Assembly (NCBI GenBank): GCA_022820625.1
Contig: JAJEFE010000069.1
Coordinates: 1 to 62,884, forward strand
Direction of reading: 5' to 3'
DNA from: Gammaproteobacteria bacterium
Lineage (GTDB): Bacteria; Pseudomonadota; Gammaproteobacteria; Steroidobacterales; Rariloculaceae
DNA: 62,884 nucleotides
Below the pieces are notes generated by a model. That model saw nothing but the letters and a program-made list of their open reading frames with translations, had not been told where the DNA came from and did no database searches. Positions within the stretch are counted from its first letter, which is position 1, and every line of letters begins with the position of its first letter. The position numbers were made by a program, and so were the translations under genes. Below are positions 1 to 8,639 of the stretch, in pieces.

Positions 1-92
1 CCCCGTTCAGGCTCATGTCTCATTGGACAAGGCTGGATCGCCCGTGGCAGAACCAACTCGAAGAACTGCCGATTTCCGTAAGGGTTGTACGC
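1..92. other. window edge, no gene assignable
   Basis: This stretch follows the stop codon of the molybdenum hydroxylase large subunit. Two ATG triplets on the minus strand (at 16 and 23) could begin a further gene that runs off the left edge, but too few codons are present to judge. I see no hairpin followed by a T-run. Confidence 0.3.
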
Positions 93-2324
93 TCAGGCGT
101 TGATCGCGGCAAGCACTCGTTGCGGCGTCAACGGAATGTGACGAACCCGCACGCCGGTTGCCGCAAACACGGCATTGGCCAATGCCGCCGCCGTCGACGA
201 CAGGCCGACTTCTCCGATCCCGGTGGGCGGATTATCCGTGGAAATTGCCCGTACCTCGATGTTCGGAATCTCGTGCATGCGCATGACCGGGTGATCGTAG
301 TAGTTGTTCTGCTGGACCTCGCCGCCGGCGATGTCGATCCGCTCGCGCAACGCACTGCTGATCCCGAACACGACATTGCCTTCGAGTTGCGCCTCCGAGT
401 TGCCTGGCTGAAGCAGGTAACCTGCATCCGCGACCAGCCAGAAGTTGTGGACGTCGATCACGCCATTGGACTGGTCCACGGAAATTTCGGCGATGCCTCC
501 GGCAAACGTGGAACTGTAGCCCGCGAGCGCCAGACCCAATGCCGTGCCTTCCCGGGGACGCGACCAGTCCGCCATCTCCGCAACGGTTTCGAGTACGGTC
601 AGGGCTCGCGGATTGTTATGGCAAAGCTGCATGCGAAACTCGAGCGGGTCGATATTGCGCGCCGCCGCCAGTTCGTCGACGAAGGATTCGGCGGCAAACT
701 TCGTATAGCTGGTTGCCACACCGCGCCATGCGCAGACTCGCGAGCAGCGCTCGGCGAAAATATGCTCGGCCCTGAAGTTCGGGATGTCATAACGCGAGCT
801 TTCCGAACCCAGCATGGCGATGACATCCCGGCCGCCCGATACCTCCCACCGCGGCGGGTTCATGTACTCGATGACTCTCGGAGCCGCCACTCGATGGTGC
901 CAGCCCACCACGTTGCCGTCCTCGTCCAGACCCGCCCGCAGACACTGCGCGGCGGCGTTCCTGAAGGTACCGTCCTTCACGTCGTCCTCCCGGGTCCAGA
1001 TGACCTTGACGGGCTTGCCGACCGCCCTGGAGACGAGCAACGCATCCTCCACGTATCGCTGTCGGCGCAGGGTTCGCCGGCCAAATCCGCCGCCGATGTA
1101 CATGGGGTGCAGCGTGATCCTGTCCGGCGTGGTTTCCAGGAACTCCGCGGCGCCGAGGATGGACAGGCTCTGGGTCTGGGTGCTGACCCAGATCTCCGCC
1201 GCCTTGCCGTCTTCCGTCACATGGGCGGTGGCGTTCATGGGTTCCATCTGGGCGTGATAGGCGGGATCGCTCCGATAGGTGGCTTCAATGATCTCGGCCG
1301 CGCCGTCCAGCGCCGTGTCGAGATCGCCTGCGGCGCGCCAGGCCGTGCCCGTCTGGGCAAGATCCTCGGCCTGCGCCACGTAGGCATCCATATCCGAATC
1401 GGAGTTCGCTTCGCGGAAACGCGACGACTCGCTCCAGGTGACGTTGAGCGCCTCCTTGCCCCACTTGCTCGCCTCGTAGGTATCGGCCACCACGGCCACG
1501 CCCCACGGAAGGGGAACGACGTCGGTAACGCCGTCGACGGCTCGAGCCGCGCTGTCGTCGATGGACATGGGTTCCTCGTCCTCGACGGGCGCCCTCAGCA
1601 CGGACGCGTACACCATGTCCGCAACCTGCACGTCGATTCCGAATTCGGCGCTGCCATCGGACTTGGCAAGCATGTCTCGCCTCGGCATGTCGCGGCCGAG
1701 ATACCGATGGGAGCCGAAGGGCTTGAGTTCCTCGTCGCTGACTTCCGGCAGCGTATCCGGCAGTTCCGTAAAGGCGACGATCTCCCCGTAACTCAGACGG
1801 CGCCCCGATGCGGGATGCACCACGACGCTGGGCTCGGTGATCAGCTCGCCAACCGGCACGTCCCAGTGCACGGCCGCTGACTGCAGGAGCAGCTTGCGCG
1901 CCTGGGCGCCAGCCCGGCGCAGCGGATCGAAATAAGCCTGAACGGTCAGACTGCCCGCGGTGTAGAGCATGTTCTGGAAGAACGGATTGCCGTAGGCCTC
2001 GTCGTGGAAGGCAACCGTCTCGACCTTCACCTTGTCCCAATCGGCATCCAGTTCGTCGGCAACAATCAACGGCAACGCGGTCGAGGAGCCCTGCCCCATC
2101 TCAGTGGCCGGAAACTGCACCGTCACCGTATTGTCCGCTCCCAGCGTTACCCAGATATTGGGCGTGATCTCCGTTGATCCCGGTGCCGGCGCCGGCGGCT
2201 GCCGTTCGGTTGTGCACGCGCCGATCAAACCGGAGGAACCGATAATCAGCGTCAATCCTCCGACTCCGTGGAGGAATTCGCGGCGGTTCGGCGAAAAAAT
2301 GCCCGTCGTGTCCTGTTTCTTCAC
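93..2324 (-). CDS. xanthine dehydrogenase family molybdopterin-binding subunit (IorB-like)
   Basis: Large, Mo-cofactor-binding subunit of a two-subunit molybdenum hydroxylase of the isoquinoline 1-oxidoreductase/aldehyde oxidase type; 743 aa, normal for the IorB group. A GTG start at 2324 is preferred over the ATG at 2351: it lies directly after the stop of the small subunit with a GGAGG about 7 nt upstream. The N-terminus is a twin-arginine signal (SPNRREFLHG, residues 11-20) followed by a lipobox-like LIGAC, so the protein is probably Tat-exported and possibly lipid-anchored at Cys37. The C-terminal GIGEVG carries the Glu (about 705) expected to act at the Mo centre. It pairs with the iron-sulfur subunit just upstream. 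The substrate cannot be read from sequence. No cytochrome c partner or Mo-insertion chaperone is adjacent. Confidence 0.9.
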   Translation of the reverse strand: MKKQDTTGIFSPNRREFLHGVGGLTLIIGSSGLIGACTTERQPPAPAPGSTEITPNIWVTLGADNTVTVQFPATEMGQGSSTALPLIVADELDADWDKVKVETVAFHDEAYGNPFFQNMLYTAGSLTVQAYFDPLRRAGAQARKLLLQSAAVHWDVPVGELITEPSVVVHPASGRRLSYGEIVAFTELPDTLPEVSDEELKPFGSHRYLGRDMPRRDMLAKSDGSAEFGIDVQVADMVYASVLRAPVEDEEPMSIDDSAARAVDGVTDVVPLPWGVAVVADTYEASKWGKEALNVTWSESSRFREANSDSDMDAYVAQAEDLAQTGTAWRAAGDLDTALDGAAEIIEATYRSDPAYHAQMEPMNATAHVTEDGKAAEIWVSTQTQSLSILGAAEFLETTPDRITLHPMYIGGGFGRRTLRRQRYVEDALLVSRAVGKPVKVIWTREDDVKDGTFRNAAAQCLRAGLDEDGNVVGWHHRVAAPRVIEYMNPPRWEVSGGRDVIAMLGSESSRYDIPNFRAEHIFAERCSRVCAWRGVATSYTKFAAESFVDELAAARNIDPLEFRMQLCHNNPRALTVLETVAEMADWSRPREGTALGLALAGYSSTFAGGIAEISVDQSNGVIDVHNFWLVADAGYLLQPGNSEAQLEGNVVFGISSALRERIDIAGGEVQQNNYYDHPVMRMHEIPNIEVRAISTDNPPTGIGEVGLSSTAAALANAVFAATGVRVRHIPLTPQRVLAAINA

Positions 2325-2325
2325 C

Positions 2326-2778
2326 TCAGACCTCCTCCGCAGCGCGCTCAACAGCCCGGATGATGCGATTGTAGGTACCGCAACGGCAGAGAATGGTGCT
2401 CATGTGGGTGACGATCTCGTCGCGGGTCGGATTGGGGTTGGTCGCCAGCAGATCGGCCGCACGCATGATCTGCCCGGACTGACAGTAGCCGCACTGCGGT
2501 ACCTCCTCTTCGACCCAGGCCCTCTGAAGTGGGTGATCTGAATCGGGCGACAGTCCCTCGATGGTGGTGATCTCGCGGCCCTCAATGGCTGACACCGGCG
2601 TCAGGCAGGAGTATGTCGAAGTGCCGTCGATGTGGACGGTGCAGGCGCCGCATTGGCCGACTCCGCAGCCGAACTTGGTCCCGGTGTACTTGAGGTGCTC
2701 CCTGATCACCCAGAGCAGGGGCGTCCGCGGATCGGCATCGACTTCGACAGCCTGTCCATTGAGCGAAAAACTGGCCAT
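2326..2778 (-). CDS. (2Fe-2S)-binding small subunit of molybdenum hydroxylase (IorA-like)
   Basis: Electron-transfer subunit, 150 aa. The N-terminal ferredoxin-type domain has the plant-type 2Fe-2S ligands CGVGQCGAC (Cys38, 43, 46 plus a later Cys). The C-terminal domain has CGYCQSGQ and CRCGTYNRI for the second cluster. The ATG at 2778 gives the usual family N-terminus (MASFSLNGQ); the reading frame stays open upstream to 2862 but that extension has no family resemblance. It lies first in a two-gene operon and ends one base before the large-subunit start, so translation is probably coupled. It passes electrons from the Mo site of the partner to an unidentified acceptor. Confidence 0.92.
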   Translation of the reverse strand: MASFSLNGQAVEVDADPRTPLLWVIREHLKYTGTKFGCGVGQCGACTVHIDGTSTYSCLTPVSAIEGREITTIEGLSPDSDHPLQRAWVEEEVPQCGYCQSGQIMRAADLLATNPNPTRDEIVTHMSTILCRCGTYNRIIRAVERAAEEV

Positions 2779-2889
2779 GGCGATTTCCCTGGTAGCGGCG
2801 GCGCGAAGCCGGGCAGGAAGCCCTAGAGTAAACCAGCTTGGGCGGACAGTTCCAGCCGGCAATCCGGACCTGTTGAAGCTATCCGGGCG

Positions 2890-3588
2890 TCAACGGACCC
2901 CGGTCAGACTACACCGGTAATGATGCCACACCAGCCGCGCCGCGACCGCCCGCCACGGATGCCAGCGATCGCCGGTTTGCGCCAGGGCGGACACGTCGTC
3001 CCCCGGGAAAAGGTCTTCGACGCCACGATGAAGCGCCAGATCACCCGGCGCCCATACGTCGATCCGCTTCAGCGCCGACATCAGGTAGATCGCGGCGCTC
3101 CACGGCCCGATTCCCGGCTGCATGCAGAGCACCTTGATGGCGTCCTCGTCGCTCATCCGAGCAAGTCCGGCGATCGACAGGCGGCGCTCCACCACGGCCC
3201 GGGCAAGCTCGTGGCAGTAACGGGCCTTCTGGCGGCTCAGTCCCAGCGAACGCAGACCGTCCTGCCCGGCCCCGTAAACCCGCCGGGCGGTCAATCCCCC
3301 CAGGGAGCCGCTCACCCTGCGGGCCAGCGAACGCGCCGCAAGAAAGGAAATCTGTTGTTCGAGGATGATGCGAAACAACGATTCGATACCGGCGCTGCGG
3401 CGCCAGAACGCCGGCAGACCCCAACGCCTGACGACCGCATCCAATTCAGGAAATTGCGCCGTCAGGGCTGTGGCATAGCGAGGAAAGCTGCGTGCGTCGA
3501 GGGCGCCAAAAGGCAGTGCCAGATACTGGCGGGCGTCCGGCACTTCCGGACCGCCTGAACCGCGGTCCGCGCCTATCCCCACACGCAC
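2890..3588 (-). CDS. DNA-3-methyladenine glycosylase II (AlkA-like)
   Basis: Base-excision-repair glycosylase of the HhH-GPD superfamily, 232 aa. The helix-hairpin-helix is visible as MQPGIGPWSAAI (about residues 156-167), and the following APGDLALHR places Asp183 where AlkA has its catalytic aspartate. There is no C-terminal iron-sulfur Cys cluster, which argues against EndoIII/MutY. The protein is shorter than E. coli AlkA and lacks its N-terminal beta-domain. The start is a GTG at 3588 without a clear ribosome site, so the true start may lie a few codons inside. It sits between a TRAP binding protein and a Mo hydroxylase with no functional link, probably as an independent gene. Confidence 0.85.
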   Translation of the reverse strand: MRVGIGADRGSGGPEVPDARQYLALPFGALDARSFPRYATALTAQFPELDAVVRRWGLPAFWRRSAGIESLFRIILEQQISFLAARSLARRVSGSLGGLTARRVYGAGQDGLRSLGLSRQKARYCHELARAVVERRLSIAGLARMSDEDAIKVLCMQPGIGPWSAAIYLMSALKRIDVWAPGDLALHRGVEDLFPGDDVSALAQTGDRWHPWRAVAARLVWHHYRCSLTGVR

Positions 3589-3594
3589 GGGTTG

Positions 3595-4686
3595 CTAGGT
3601 CGATGTCTGGGTCTGCAGATACGCCTGCTCGGATATGGCCTGCCAGGGCTGGGATATGCTCATGAATTGCCGAACCGAGTCCCAGACCCTCGCGAACACG
3701 GGATCGTCCACGGCAAGCTCTTCAACCACTGAATACGTCAGCTCCCTGAGACCCGCGAGAACATCGTCGGGAAACTTTAGTACCTCCACGTTCTCATCGG
3801 CCTGCAGCTGCGCCAGTGAGGTGGCGTTTCGTGCCATGAACTCCGAAACCATGTCCAGTGTCGTCGCCTGACACGCTACACGGACGATGGCCTTGAGATC
3901 CTCGGGCAATGAATTCCAAGCGTCGCGGTTGATGATGCACTCCAGCGTGGGCCCCGGTTCCTGCCAGCCGGGATAGTAGTAGTAGCGGGCTGCCTGGTGC
4001 AGCCCGATCGCCACATCGTTATAGGGGCTCACCCACTCCGTCGCGTCGATGCTGCCCGTTTGCAGCGCGGTAAAAATTTCCGATAACGGCAGGTTGACCG
4101 GCGTGCCTCCGGCGCGCCTCAGGACCTCGCCGCCGATGCCCGGAATTCGCATCTTCAGTCCATGCAGATCCGCCATGCCGTTGATAGGGCGGTTGAACCA
4201 TCCCCCCATCTGCACGCCGGTGTTGCCGGCGGGAAACGGCATCAGGTTGAACGGTTCGTAGACTTCACGCCAGAGATCCAGGCCGCCGCCATAGTACAGC
4301 CAGGCATTTTGTTCATGGGCGTTCAGCCCGAATGGAATCGTCGCGAAGAATTGCGCTGCCTCGGACTTGCCGCGCCAGTAGTAGGCCGCGCCGTGACCCA
4401 TTTCGGCGGAACCCTGGGACACGGCATCGAAGACCTCGAACGCGGGCACCAGCTCACCTGCGGCATAGATGGTGATTTCCATGCGCCCGCCGCTCATCTC
4501 CTGGATGTAGCGTGCCAGCGTGTTGACGCCGGTGCCGAGACCGGGGAAGTTGGGCAACCAGGTCGTCACCAGTTTCCAGGAAAATCGCTCCGCCGAGGAC
4601 GAAACACCCTGCTGCTGGGTCTGCGGAGTGCAGGCTGCGAGCGCAGCGCCTCCTCCGAGTCCGCCTATAAACTCCCGTCGTTTCAT
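3595..4686 (-). CDS. TRAP transporter substrate-binding protein (DctP family)
   Basis: Periplasmic solute receptor of the TRAP family, 363 aa, closest in feel to the 2-keto-acid/dicarboxylate-binding branch. The start at ATG 4686 is set by AGGAG 8 nt upstream and gives a Tat signal (MKRREFIGG) running into a lipobox LAAC (Cys19), i.e. a Tat-exported lipoprotein. The body holds typical TRAP receptor stretches such as GLKMRIPGIGGEVLRRAGG and NLPLSEIFTALQTGSIDATEW. No DctQ or DctM membrane subunit gene lies in the window, so the receptor is an orphan here. The adjacent extradiol dioxygenase upstream suggests an aromatic or short organic-acid substrate, but that is inference. Confidence 0.9.
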   Translation of the reverse strand: MKRREFIGGLGGGAALAACTPQTQQQGVSSSAERFSWKLVTTWLPNFPGLGTGVNTLARYIQEMSGGRMEITIYAAGELVPAFEVFDAVSQGSAEMGHGAAYYWRGKSEAAQFFATIPFGLNAHEQNAWLYYGGGLDLWREVYEPFNLMPFPAGNTGVQMGGWFNRPINGMADLHGLKMRIPGIGGEVLRRAGGTPVNLPLSEIFTALQTGSIDATEWVSPYNDVAIGLHQAARYYYYPGWQEPGPTLECIINRDAWNSLPEDLKAIVRVACQATTLDMVSEFMARNATSLAQLQADENVEVLKFPDDVLAGLRELTYSVVEELAVDDPVFARVWDSVRQFMSISQPWQAISEQAYLQTQTST

Positions 4687-4759
4687 AGTCTCAATCTCCT
4701 CTGCGGCCGCGATCTCCTGACCGGTGGCGTCCACGGGATTAATGTAGAGTGATCTTTCG

Positions 4760-5719
4760 CTAGTCACCGTGGACGATTCCGGTGGCGATGCCCAGCTCCT
4801 CGGTCACGCCGTAGAAGTCTACTACAGGCTTTTCGCCTGCGCCCGCACGATAGGCAGCAGCCGCCGCAATCCAGGTCTGCAGTTCCATGAACCCGATACC
4901 GCCCTCCTCGACCACCTGGCGCTGATCCCATTCGTCGAAGACAGCCAGGTCGTTGGCTGTCAGGACATCAAGGAAGCGTCGATCGATTTCCGGATTGAGG
5001 CGCATCTGCTTCGGTGTACGGACACCGTCCACGATCATCCGGGCGCCCTCATGGTGCATGACCTCCAGGCGCTCGAGCCACTCGGCCTCGTCAAGGGACT
5101 CGGGCCGGGAACCGCCTGACAACTGCCATGCCGTGACACGCTCCTCCCCGGTGCCGAAATCCGGGTAGTAGCGGGTGGGATGGTGCGACATGCCGCCCGA
5201 TGCAAGAAACAGCATGCGACGATCGAGCGTTGCGGCAAACCGGCCGAGTGCTTCCCCCAGCAGACGGGTGCGCCTGAAGGGAACGAACGGCTCGGTGACG
5301 CAGTTGATGAACACGGGGATTGTCGGGTACCGGTCGAGCCTGCCCAGCACCCGCGTCAGAGTCTGCGAAAAGGCATGATCCACCGTCATGTCGTAGGAAA
5401 CGGCGGGGTCCAGTCCAGATTGCCGAAGCGCTTGCACGCATTCCAGTGCAGTCTCCCCGGGTACATCCAACGGCCCGGCAAATCCACCGATGTCGGCGGC
5501 TGCATGAGCAGCCGCACCGACGCAGAACGCAGGCATGAGTTTCATGAAGAAACCGTTGAAATGGTCGGACCCAAAGGCGATGACCAGTTCCGGAGCGAAC
5601 GCCTGTAACGCCGCCCTTCGCTCGCGATAAACTTGCTCGATCTCGTCCCACCGTACGGGTTTGCGCGCATAGCAGTAGTTCAACGGACTGTGGGAGGCGC
5701 AGAGTAACTTGCCTTTCAA
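4760..5719 (-). CDS. class III extradiol ring-cleavage dioxygenase (MhpB-like)
   Basis: Resembles 2,3-dihydroxyphenylpropionate 1,2-dioxygenase (MhpB), a non-haem Fe(II) enzyme that opens catechol rings next to the diol. Conserved blocks include CASHSPLN at the N-terminus, GSDHFNGFF, VDHAFSQTL and SGGMSHHPTR; the last two carry the His residues matching the two catalytic histidines of MhpB. A TTG start at 5719 with AGGAG 6 nt upstream gives 319 aa, close to MhpB's 314; the frame stays open to 5839 but the extra 40 residues match nothing. The divergent neighbour is a ruined FAH-family gene, the type of hydrolase that often follows ring cleavage. The exact catechol substrate is unknown. Confidence 0.85.
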   Translation of the reverse strand: MKGKLLCASHSPLNYCYARKPVRWDEIEQVYRERRAALQAFAPELVIAFGSDHFNGFFMKLMPAFCVGAAAHAAADIGGFAGPLDVPGETALECVQALRQSGLDPAVSYDMTVDHAFSQTLTRVLGRLDRYPTIPVFINCVTEPFVPFRRTRLLGEALGRFAATLDRRMLFLASGGMSHHPTRYYPDFGTGEERVTAWQLSGGSRPESLDEAEWLERLEVMHHEGARMIVDGVRTPKQMRLNPEIDRRFLDVLTANDLAVFDEWDQRQVVEEGGIGFMELQTWIAAAAAYRAGAGEKPVVDFYGVTEELGIATGIVHGD

Positions 5720-5823
5720 TGTGGGCTCCTGTCTTTCATGCTCCGATTCCGGACCACCTCGGCGAATTTTATAACCCGCATTCCGCAACTCTGCTACTGT
5801 AGCGCGCGCGGAGCGATCATCCC

Positions 5824-6339
5824 ATGAAGTTCGGTTCAATCGTTGTGGACGGTCGGGAGATCGTCATCGTGCAGACCGGGAAGCACCAGGCGGTGCCTAT
5901 GGCGTCGCTCTATTCGCTGGCCGGTCTCGGTGACGCTCCGGCAACCATGCAGGCACTGATTGGCGCAGCTAACGACGAGCTGGAGCGTGCACGCCTGGCG
6001 CTACACGATTCGGTAAACCGGCTGACACCGCTGCTCGACACCCGGACGTTGAACTGGCTGCCGTGATCGGCCGTCGCGCAAGGGATATCCGTCCTGAGGA
6101 TTCGCTCGACCATGTCTTCGGGTACACCATCATGGGTGATCGCCGAGGCCAGCCGCTTCTTCACCCTGGAACCGGGCGACCTGTTCAGCTTCGGAACCAC
6201 CGCCAAAGGGGTCGGCAGGTTCCCCCACGCTCACCGCAACGTGGATCTGTCGGCACGCACCGGCACCATCGAGATCGAAATCGAGGGACTGGGCCGGCTG
6301 GCGAATCCCGTGGTCCATGTCGCGACAGGCGACAGCTGA
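5824..6339 (+). pseudogene. fumarylacetoacetate hydrolase (FAH) family pseudogene
   Basis: Three pieces of one FAH-family protein lie in order but in broken frames. The N-terminal part (MKFGSIVVDGREIVIVQ..., about 80 residues) ends at a TGA at 6064-6066. A central scrap (VIGRRARDIRPEDSLDH, then FGYTI) is read in a frame shifted by +2 from about 6063. The C-terminal part (FFTLEPGDLFSFGTTAKGVG and IEGLGRLANPV) is back in the first frame from about 6112. FAH proteins are about 280 residues; here about half is missing, including most metal-binding residues, so at least two deletions plus frameshifts are needed. It is divergent from the MhpB-like dioxygenase and may have been its pathway partner. 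Confidence 0.82.
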
Positions 6340-6351
6340 TGATATCCGCGA

Positions 6352-7533
6352 TCAGTGTCTCGGTTCAGGTTTGAGCGCCAGTTCCCAGTGCGAGTAGATC
6401 GGAAGGCGGTTGGCCAGAGCGATTACGACGGCAATGAAGCCTGCCGCCATTCCCATGGAGACGCCGATATCCACCCAACTGCTGAACGGCGTGTCGTCGG
6501 GCGAAAACACGGGCACCACAGTGAGATACTTGTACAGCCAGATCCCCACGTTTATCCCGATTGCAAGAATCCCCAGGGTCCACATCGAGCGCTTTACGAA
6601 GGCGAAGATGAACGACACGAAGGGGATGAAGAAGCAGCAGAACATCATGGTCCAGAAATAAGGCGCGTAATGCCCGTACATCTGCCGCCACAACACATCG
6701 GTTTCGTGGGAGAGGTTGCCGAACCACGTCACGAAGAACTGCGCCCAGAAGAAATACAGCCACATCAGGGTGAAGCCGGTGACGACCATGCCGAGGCTCT
6801 TGATCTGGTCCATCCCGAAGGGTGAATCGGCGGACTTCGGCCCGCCAAGCAGGGCCGGGAAGACGATCAGCGCCGCAGTCCCGGCAAAGATATTGCCGAA
6901 CCAGAACAGGATCGGGAACACGGTGCTGTGCCAGTGGGCTATCAGCATCATGCCGAAGTCCCACGCGAAGAACGTGTTGCAGATCACATAGCCCAACAGG
7001 ACGAAGGGTGACAGCAGATAGAGCTGGCCCTCAACCTTGCGGTGATCCGCACTCCCCTCTTCGGACCCGTCCAGGTCCGGCTGCAGTCCCTTGTACGCGT
7101 AGTACACCGCCAAGCCGTAAAACAGGACAAGCCCGAACAGGTTCCTGTACAACAGGAACGTACTGTTGAGCCAGGGACTCAGGTGCTCTTCGGGCGACGG
7201 GTTCAGCCAGTAGAAGAGTTCGTCGCGCCCGTAGATGTAAATCAGCAGGAAGCCCACGACTGCGAACGGCAAAAAGGCCAGCGTGCTCAACTCGGCAAGC
7301 CGGTAGTAGGGTTTCGACCACTGGGCCTTTACCAGGCGCGTCATGGCGCAGAACACCACTCCGGTCTGGCTGATGCCCATCAGGAACAGGAATGAAGCGG
7401 TCAGCAGGCCGATATCGGGCTGCGAACCGTTGTTCGCTCCCATGACGAGTGCTGCGACACCCACCACGAACAGAGCGGCGAACATCCAGAACGCCCAACG
7501 GGGAGCAAGCATCGTACGGGTTGTGGAAGCCAT
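6352..7533 (-). CDS. actF: alternative complex III subunit ActF (NrfD-like membrane protein)
   Basis: Integral membrane subunit, 393 aa, with about ten hydrophobic segments. It belongs to the quinone-interacting NrfD/PsrC-like subunits of alternative complex III (ACIII), the quinol:cytochrome c oxidoreductase that replaces cytochrome bc1. Recognisable blocks include WFGNIFAGTAALIVFPALLGG and YGHYAPYFWTMMFCCFF. It is the last gene of the act operon, six bases after actE. ActC is its paralogue in the same operon; together they form the membrane core. Confidence 0.88.
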   Translation of the reverse strand: MASTTRTMLAPRWAFWMFAALFVVGVAALVMGANNGSQPDIGLLTASFLFLMGISQTGVVFCAMTRLVKAQWSKPYYRLAELSTLAFLPFAVVGFLLIYIYGRDELFYWLNPSPEEHLSPWLNSTFLLYRNLFGLVLFYGLAVYYAYKGLQPDLDGSEEGSADHRKVEGQLYLLSPFVLLGYVICNTFFAWDFGMMLIAHWHSTVFPILFWFGNIFAGTAALIVFPALLGGPKSADSPFGMDQIKSLGMVVTGFTLMWLYFFWAQFFVTWFGNLSHETDVLWRQMYGHYAPYFWTMMFCCFFIPFVSFIFAFVKRSMWTLGILAIGINVGIWLYKYLTVVPVFSPDDTPFSSWVDIGVSMGMAAGFIAVVIALANRLPIYSHWELALKPEPRH

Positions 7534-7539
7534 CTGAGT

Positions 7540-8136
7540 CTAATCCCCGACCTGTTCCGCAGGTTCCCCGATCTGATCCGGGGGTCCGAACGTGGTGCGC
7601 ATGTAGTTGATGACGTGCCAGCGCTCTTCAATGCTGAGGGCGTCCCGGTAGTAGGGCATCGTCACGCGGCCGCGGGTGATGGTGAAGAACCACTGGCCAT
7701 CCGCCTGATCCCGGGTATAGGCGTCATTCATGTCCACCGGGGAAGTTGCCAGCAGCAGCCCGACAGGCCCGTCCCCGCGCCCTTCCGGGCCGTGGCAAAC
7801 CATGCAGGTGATCTGGTACAGGTATTCACCCATGGCCACGGAGTCGGGCGTCGCCGGAATCGGGTTCTCCAGCAATACGGCGGCATCCTTGGCTTCGAAC
7901 ATTCCGGCTTCCGTGGTGGGCGCGGGCATCGTTTCGCCGCCTTCCACGGGTACGCCGGCCGAATCCATCGGTGCCTCGGATTCCTGCGGCTTGGCCGACG
8001 GCTGATCGACCATGTCCTTGTCCCACGGGAACGCCCAGGCAACCGCCGTCAGGCCGAGCAGAAACGGGACAGCGGCCGCAAGGCTCGATCGCTTGAGGGG
8101 CGTGCGTTGCGTGAGGGACCGCGTCATGGGCGTCAC
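7540..8136 (-). CDS. actE: alternative complex III monohaem cytochrome c ActE
   Basis: 198 aa. One N-terminal hydrophobic segment (about residues 19-36) acts as signal or anchor, followed by a Pro/Glu-rich linker and a class I cytochrome c domain. The single haem motif CMVCH is at 111-115, with Met ligand candidates in the VTMPYY segment. In ACIII this subunit is thought to hand electrons from the pentahaem ActA to a soluble carrier or directly to the oxidase. The start overlaps actD by 4 nt (ATGA), so translation is coupled. Confidence 0.88.
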   Translation of the reverse strand: MTPMTRSLTQRTPLKRSSLAAAVPFLLGLTAVAWAFPWDKDMVDQPSAKPQESEAPMDSAGVPVEGGETMPAPTTEAGMFEAKDAAVLLENPIPATPDSVAMGEYLYQITCMVCHGPEGRGDGPVGLLLATSPVDMNDAYTRDQADGQWFFTITRGRVTMPYYRDALSIEERWHVINYMRTTFGPPDQIGEPAEQVGD

Positions 8137-8639
8137 TCCGTCACCTCCCGGACTTCCCCGGCGCCGGCCCCGCGGAGGATCGCCTCGGCTTTCTCGAACA
8201 CGCCGCGGTCCTCGCAGGGCACCGCCACGGCGAACTTGTCCACGGCCGCTTCGGGCACATAAATTCGGTCCCGGAAAGCGGGGAACCGGGCGCTGACGAG
8301 AAAGCCGATGACCGTGGCCAGGATGCCGAAGAGGATCGTCATCTCGTAGGTGATGATCAGGAACGGCGGCCAGGTGATGATCGGCCGGCCTCCGGTGGGA
8401 TGCACGTAGAGCACCGCGGTGCCGGCGGCAAGCGCGAAGCCGCCGAGGCCGCCGAACAGGGCGCCGAAGAACGTGAATCGCTTGATCACGGATTTCTTCT
8501 CGCCCAGCACTTCTTCGGCCGTCTCCAGCGGGATCGGTGAAATCACCGAAGGCTGGCCGAACCCGCTGCCCTTCAACTCGCCCGCGGCGGCGAGCGCTTC
8601 CGACGGCGTCTCGAAAAGGCCTAGTGCGTGGGTTGCCAT
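8133..8639 (-). CDS. actD: alternative complex III subunit ActD (DUF3341)
   Basis: 168 aa, DUF3341 family. A short soluble N-terminal part (MATHALGLFETPSEALAAAG) is followed by two hydrophobic segments centred near residues 60 and 100 and a cytoplasmic-looking C-terminus. No cofactor motif is seen, as expected for ActD, a structural membrane subunit. It overlaps actC by 19 nt and actE by 4 nt, which fits the fixed act gene order. Confidence 0.88.
   Translation of the reverse strand: MATHALGLFETPSEALAAAGELKGSGFGQPSVISPIPLETAEEVLGEKKSVIKRFTFFGALFGGLGGFALAAGTAVLYVHPTGGRPIITWPPFLIITYEMTILFGILATVIGFLVSARFPAFRDRIYVPEAAVDKFAVAVPCEDRGVFEKAEAILRGAGAGEVREVTE

Noticed and set aside
15..1880. 621-codon open frame on the plus strand opposite the molybdenum hydroxylase
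   Set aside because: It is Arg/His/Gly-rich with no family match and lies antisense to a clearly conserved protein; a high-GC shadow.
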